15,901 nucleotides of DNA, taken from positions 1 to 15,901 of the forward strand of contig JAIZWN010000690.1 of NCBI GenBank assembly GCA_020443945.1, read 5' to 3'. Each line of letters begins with the position of its first letter. Position 1 is the first letter of the stretch. This DNA is from Candidatus Thiosymbion ectosymbiont of Robbea hypermnestra (GTDB lineage Bacteria > Pseudomonadota > Gammaproteobacteria > Chromatiales > Chromatiaceae). Positions 14,141-15,901 of this stretch are shown here, in pieces. A program made the translations under genes and the position numbers. Under the pieces are notes generated by a model, which was given only the letters and a program-made list of their open reading frames with translations, had not been told where the DNA came from and did no database searches.

Positions 14141-15787
14141 ATGATCCGTCCTTCCCAGGCGCTCCGCCTGATCCACATCGGTCTGGTACTGCTGCGCCAT
14201 GGGCTGGACGAGGTGGTGTTCACTACCCATTGGTTGCGGCCGCTCCGTTTCCTGCTCTATCTGTCGCCCTGGTTCTGGTTCCGCGGCGAGCTGCCGCCCT
14301 TTCCGGTGCGCATTCGTCGGGTCCTGGAGGATCTGGGGCCCATCTTCGTCAAGTTCGGGCAGCTTCTCTCTACCCGCCGGGATCTACTGCCGGACGATCT
14401 GGCCAATGAGATGACCAGGTTGCAGGATCGGGTCCCGCCCTTTTCCGGGACCCAGGCCCGCGCCCTGATCGAGCGGGCCTGGAACGAGCCGCTGGAGACC
14501 TGGCTCGACGATTTCGACGAGACCCCTCTGGCTTCGGCCTCCATCGCCCAGGTCCACACCGCCCGCCTCAAGGACGGGCGGGAGGTGGTGGTCAAGGTGC
14601 TGCGGCCGCGCATCAGGAAGACCATCCGGCGCGATATCGGGCTGCTCTATGTGCTGGCGCATCTGGTCCAACGTTACTGGAAGGATGGCCGCCGGCTGCG
14701 GCCGGTGGATGTGGTCGCCGAGTACGAGAAGACGATTTTCGACGAGCTGGACTTGCAGCGCGAGGCCGCCAACGCCTCCGTACTGCGGCGTAATTTTCTC
14801 GACAGCAAGGCCATTTATATCCCGGAGGTTTACTGGGACCTGACGCGGGAGAACGTCATGGTCATGGAGCGTATCTACGGGACGCCGGTGGACGAGACCA
14901 AGGCCCTCAAGGCCCAGGGGATCAGTCTGCGCATGCTCGGGGAGCGGGGGGTCGAGATCTTCTTCACCCAGCTCTTCCGGGATAACTTTTTCCACGCCGA
15001 TATGCACCCGGGCAATATCTTCGTAGACCACGGGGGACGGTATATCGCGGTGGATTTCGGCATCGTCGGCAGCCTGACGCTGAAGGACCAACGCTACCTC
15101 GCCGAGAATCTGCTCGCCTTTTTCGAGCGGGATTACCGCCGGGTGGCCGAGCTGCACGTGGCGTCCGGCTGGGTGCCGCCCGGAACCTCCATCGTCGAGT
15201 TCGAGGCCGCTATCCGCACCGTGACCGAGCCGGTTTTCGAGAGGCCCCTGGCGGAAATCTCCTTCGGCAACTTTCTGCTGCGCCTGTTCCAGACGGCACG
15301 CCGGTTCAACATGGAGGTCCAGCCCCAGCTGGTGCTGCTGCAGAAGACCCTGCTCAATATCGAGGGCCTGGGACGCCAGCTATACCCGGAGCTCGATCTG
15401 TGGACCACCGCCAAGCCCTTTCTGGTGAGCTGGATGAAGGACCAGGTAGGGCCCAAGGCGTTTCTGGCGCGGATGCGCAAGAATCTAGGCCCGTTCTCCG
15501 AGCAGCTCCCGGAGCTGCCATTGCTCGCCTACCGGGTGCTGGATGCCTTGGATCGACAGCAGATGACAATCCGCTGGCGTTCGGAAGAGCTCGAGCGGCT
15601 GCATACGGAAACCCGCCGCTATCGCACGGCGCTATTGGGCACGGTCGGCGGCGGTCTCCTCATCCTCGGCGGGACCCTGCTCCTGCTGTTCGGGCCCGGC
15701 CAGATCCTCACGGTCTTCCTGGCCGAGCTCCTGGCGGCCGGGCTCTATATCGCCGGCGGCCTGCTGCTGATCACCCGCCGGCGCTAG
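14141..15787 (+). CDS. ubiB: Ubiquinone biosynthesis ATPase/kinase-like protein UbiB
   Basis: The protein has 548 residues (E. coli UbiB has 546) and starts at the ATG at 14141, eight bases after GAGG. UbiB is a membrane-anchored atypical kinase-fold ATPase needed for ubiquinone synthesis, probably to extract or deliver lipid intermediates. All ABC1 landmarks are present: KFGQLLSTRRDLLPDD (residues 71-86, with KxGQ), the Ala-rich loop ASASIAQVH (131-139), VVVKVLRP (K152), FDELDLQREAAN (200-211, ExD), HADMHPGN (285-292) and the metal-binding DFG (305-307). Two hydrophobic segments near the C-terminus (about 502-545, GTVGGGLLILGGTLLLLF and AELLAAGLYIAGGLLLI) match UbiB's membrane hairpin. It is the third gene of ubiE-ubiJ-ubiB. 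The stop is at 15785-15787, and no tatC or other gene is visible in the 114 bases that follow. Confidence 0.97.
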   Translation: MIRPSQALRLIHIGLVLLRHGLDEVVFTTHWLRPLRFLLYLSPWFWFRGELPPFPVRIRRVLEDLGPIFVKFGQLLSTRRDLLPDDLANEMTRLQDRVPPFSGTQARALIERAWNEPLETWLDDFDETPLASASIAQVHTARLKDGREVVVKVLRPRIRKTIRRDIGLLYVLAHLVQRYWKDGRRLRPVDVVAEYEKTIFDELDLQREAANASVLRRNFLDSKAIYIPEVYWDLTRENVMVMERIYGTPVDETKALKAQGISLRMLGERGVEIFFTQLFRDNFFHADMHPGNIFVDHGGRYIAVDFGIVGSLTLKDQRYLAENLLAFFERDYRRVAELHVASGWVPPGTSIVEFEAAIRTVTEPVFERPLAEISFGNFLLRLFQTARRFNMEVQPQLVLLQKTLLNIEGLGRQLYPELDLWTTAKPFLVSWMKDQVGPKAFLARMRKNLGPFSEQLPELPLLAYRVLDALDRQQMTIRWRSEELERLHTETRRYRTALLGTVGGGLLILGGTLLLLFGPGQILTVFLAELLAAGLYIAGGLLLITRRR

Positions 15788-15792
15788 TGCCC

Positions 15793-15811
15793 CGTTTCAC
15801 CCTATTTTACG
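15793..15811 (+). repeat. Third copy of the ubiB-flanking repeat arm
   Basis: This matches the 14018-14036 arm at about 16 of 19 positions, with a CCCC run just before each. It lies five bases after the ubiB stop, so ubiB is bracketed by related short sequences. The remaining bases to the window end show no gene. Confidence 0.6.
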
Positions 15812-15901
15812 CTCTCAGCGCGGCGAGAAGCGGTCAGCTGCGAGGCGCGTGAGCGCAGGAATAGCCAGCCCTATTTCAAGCTCGCGCAACGACGCAGATG
15901 G

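Overview
The window is GC-rich, densely coding DNA that looks like a gammaproteobacterial chromosome. The main evidence is the canonical ubiE-ubiJ-ubiB ubiquinone cluster and an xseB-ispA pair. The Rpn-type nuclease gene and the many short dispersed repeats (units built on AATCCTGTTAATCCTG, GC palindromes, CCGCGGATTACGCAGATT-type arms) would suit a Chromatiales-like lineage. That finer placement is an inference from general familiarity, not something measured here.

Left block (273-7858, + strand): three genes for predicted exported proteins, interrupted by one mobile-type nuclease gene. The first encodes a ~1093-residue exported protein with TPRs, FG-GAP/VCBS calcium-loop repeats, an ASPIC/UnbV-like segment and a long C-terminal domain. 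After the Rpn/DUF4351 nuclease gene come a signal peptide-TPR-DUF1702-like protein and, in a 4-base overlap, a small exported protein of unknown function. UnbV-type and DUF1702-type proteins are known as neighbours in enediyne gene cassettes. Here they occur together with no polyketide synthase in view, in an exported TPR-fused form. This is the most likely place for an undescribed system.

Middle (7859-8653): a repeat island without a convincing gene. It holds a possible miniature inverted-repeat element, several palindromes and copies of a ~100-base dispersed repeat. Another copy of that repeat lies over the extended 5' end of the first gene.

Minus-strand block (8654-11863): xseB, ispA, a likely terminator, a DUF985/cupin_5 gene, and an ABC1/UbiB-like atypical kinase that overlaps the cupin gene by ATGA. 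The expected dxs is not after ispA.

Right block (12562-15787, + strand): ubiE, ubiJ (GTGA overlap) and ubiB. The 698-base gap between divergent xseB and ubiE holds palindromes and a probable relic of a ribbon-helix-helix antitoxin. Metabolically the right half is coherent: IspA makes a prenyl diphosphate, UbiE methylates the quinone ring, UbiJ is a lipid-binding accessory factor and UbiB a membrane ATPase/kinase-like factor. The second ABC1 protein may also act in isoprenoid lipid metabolism.
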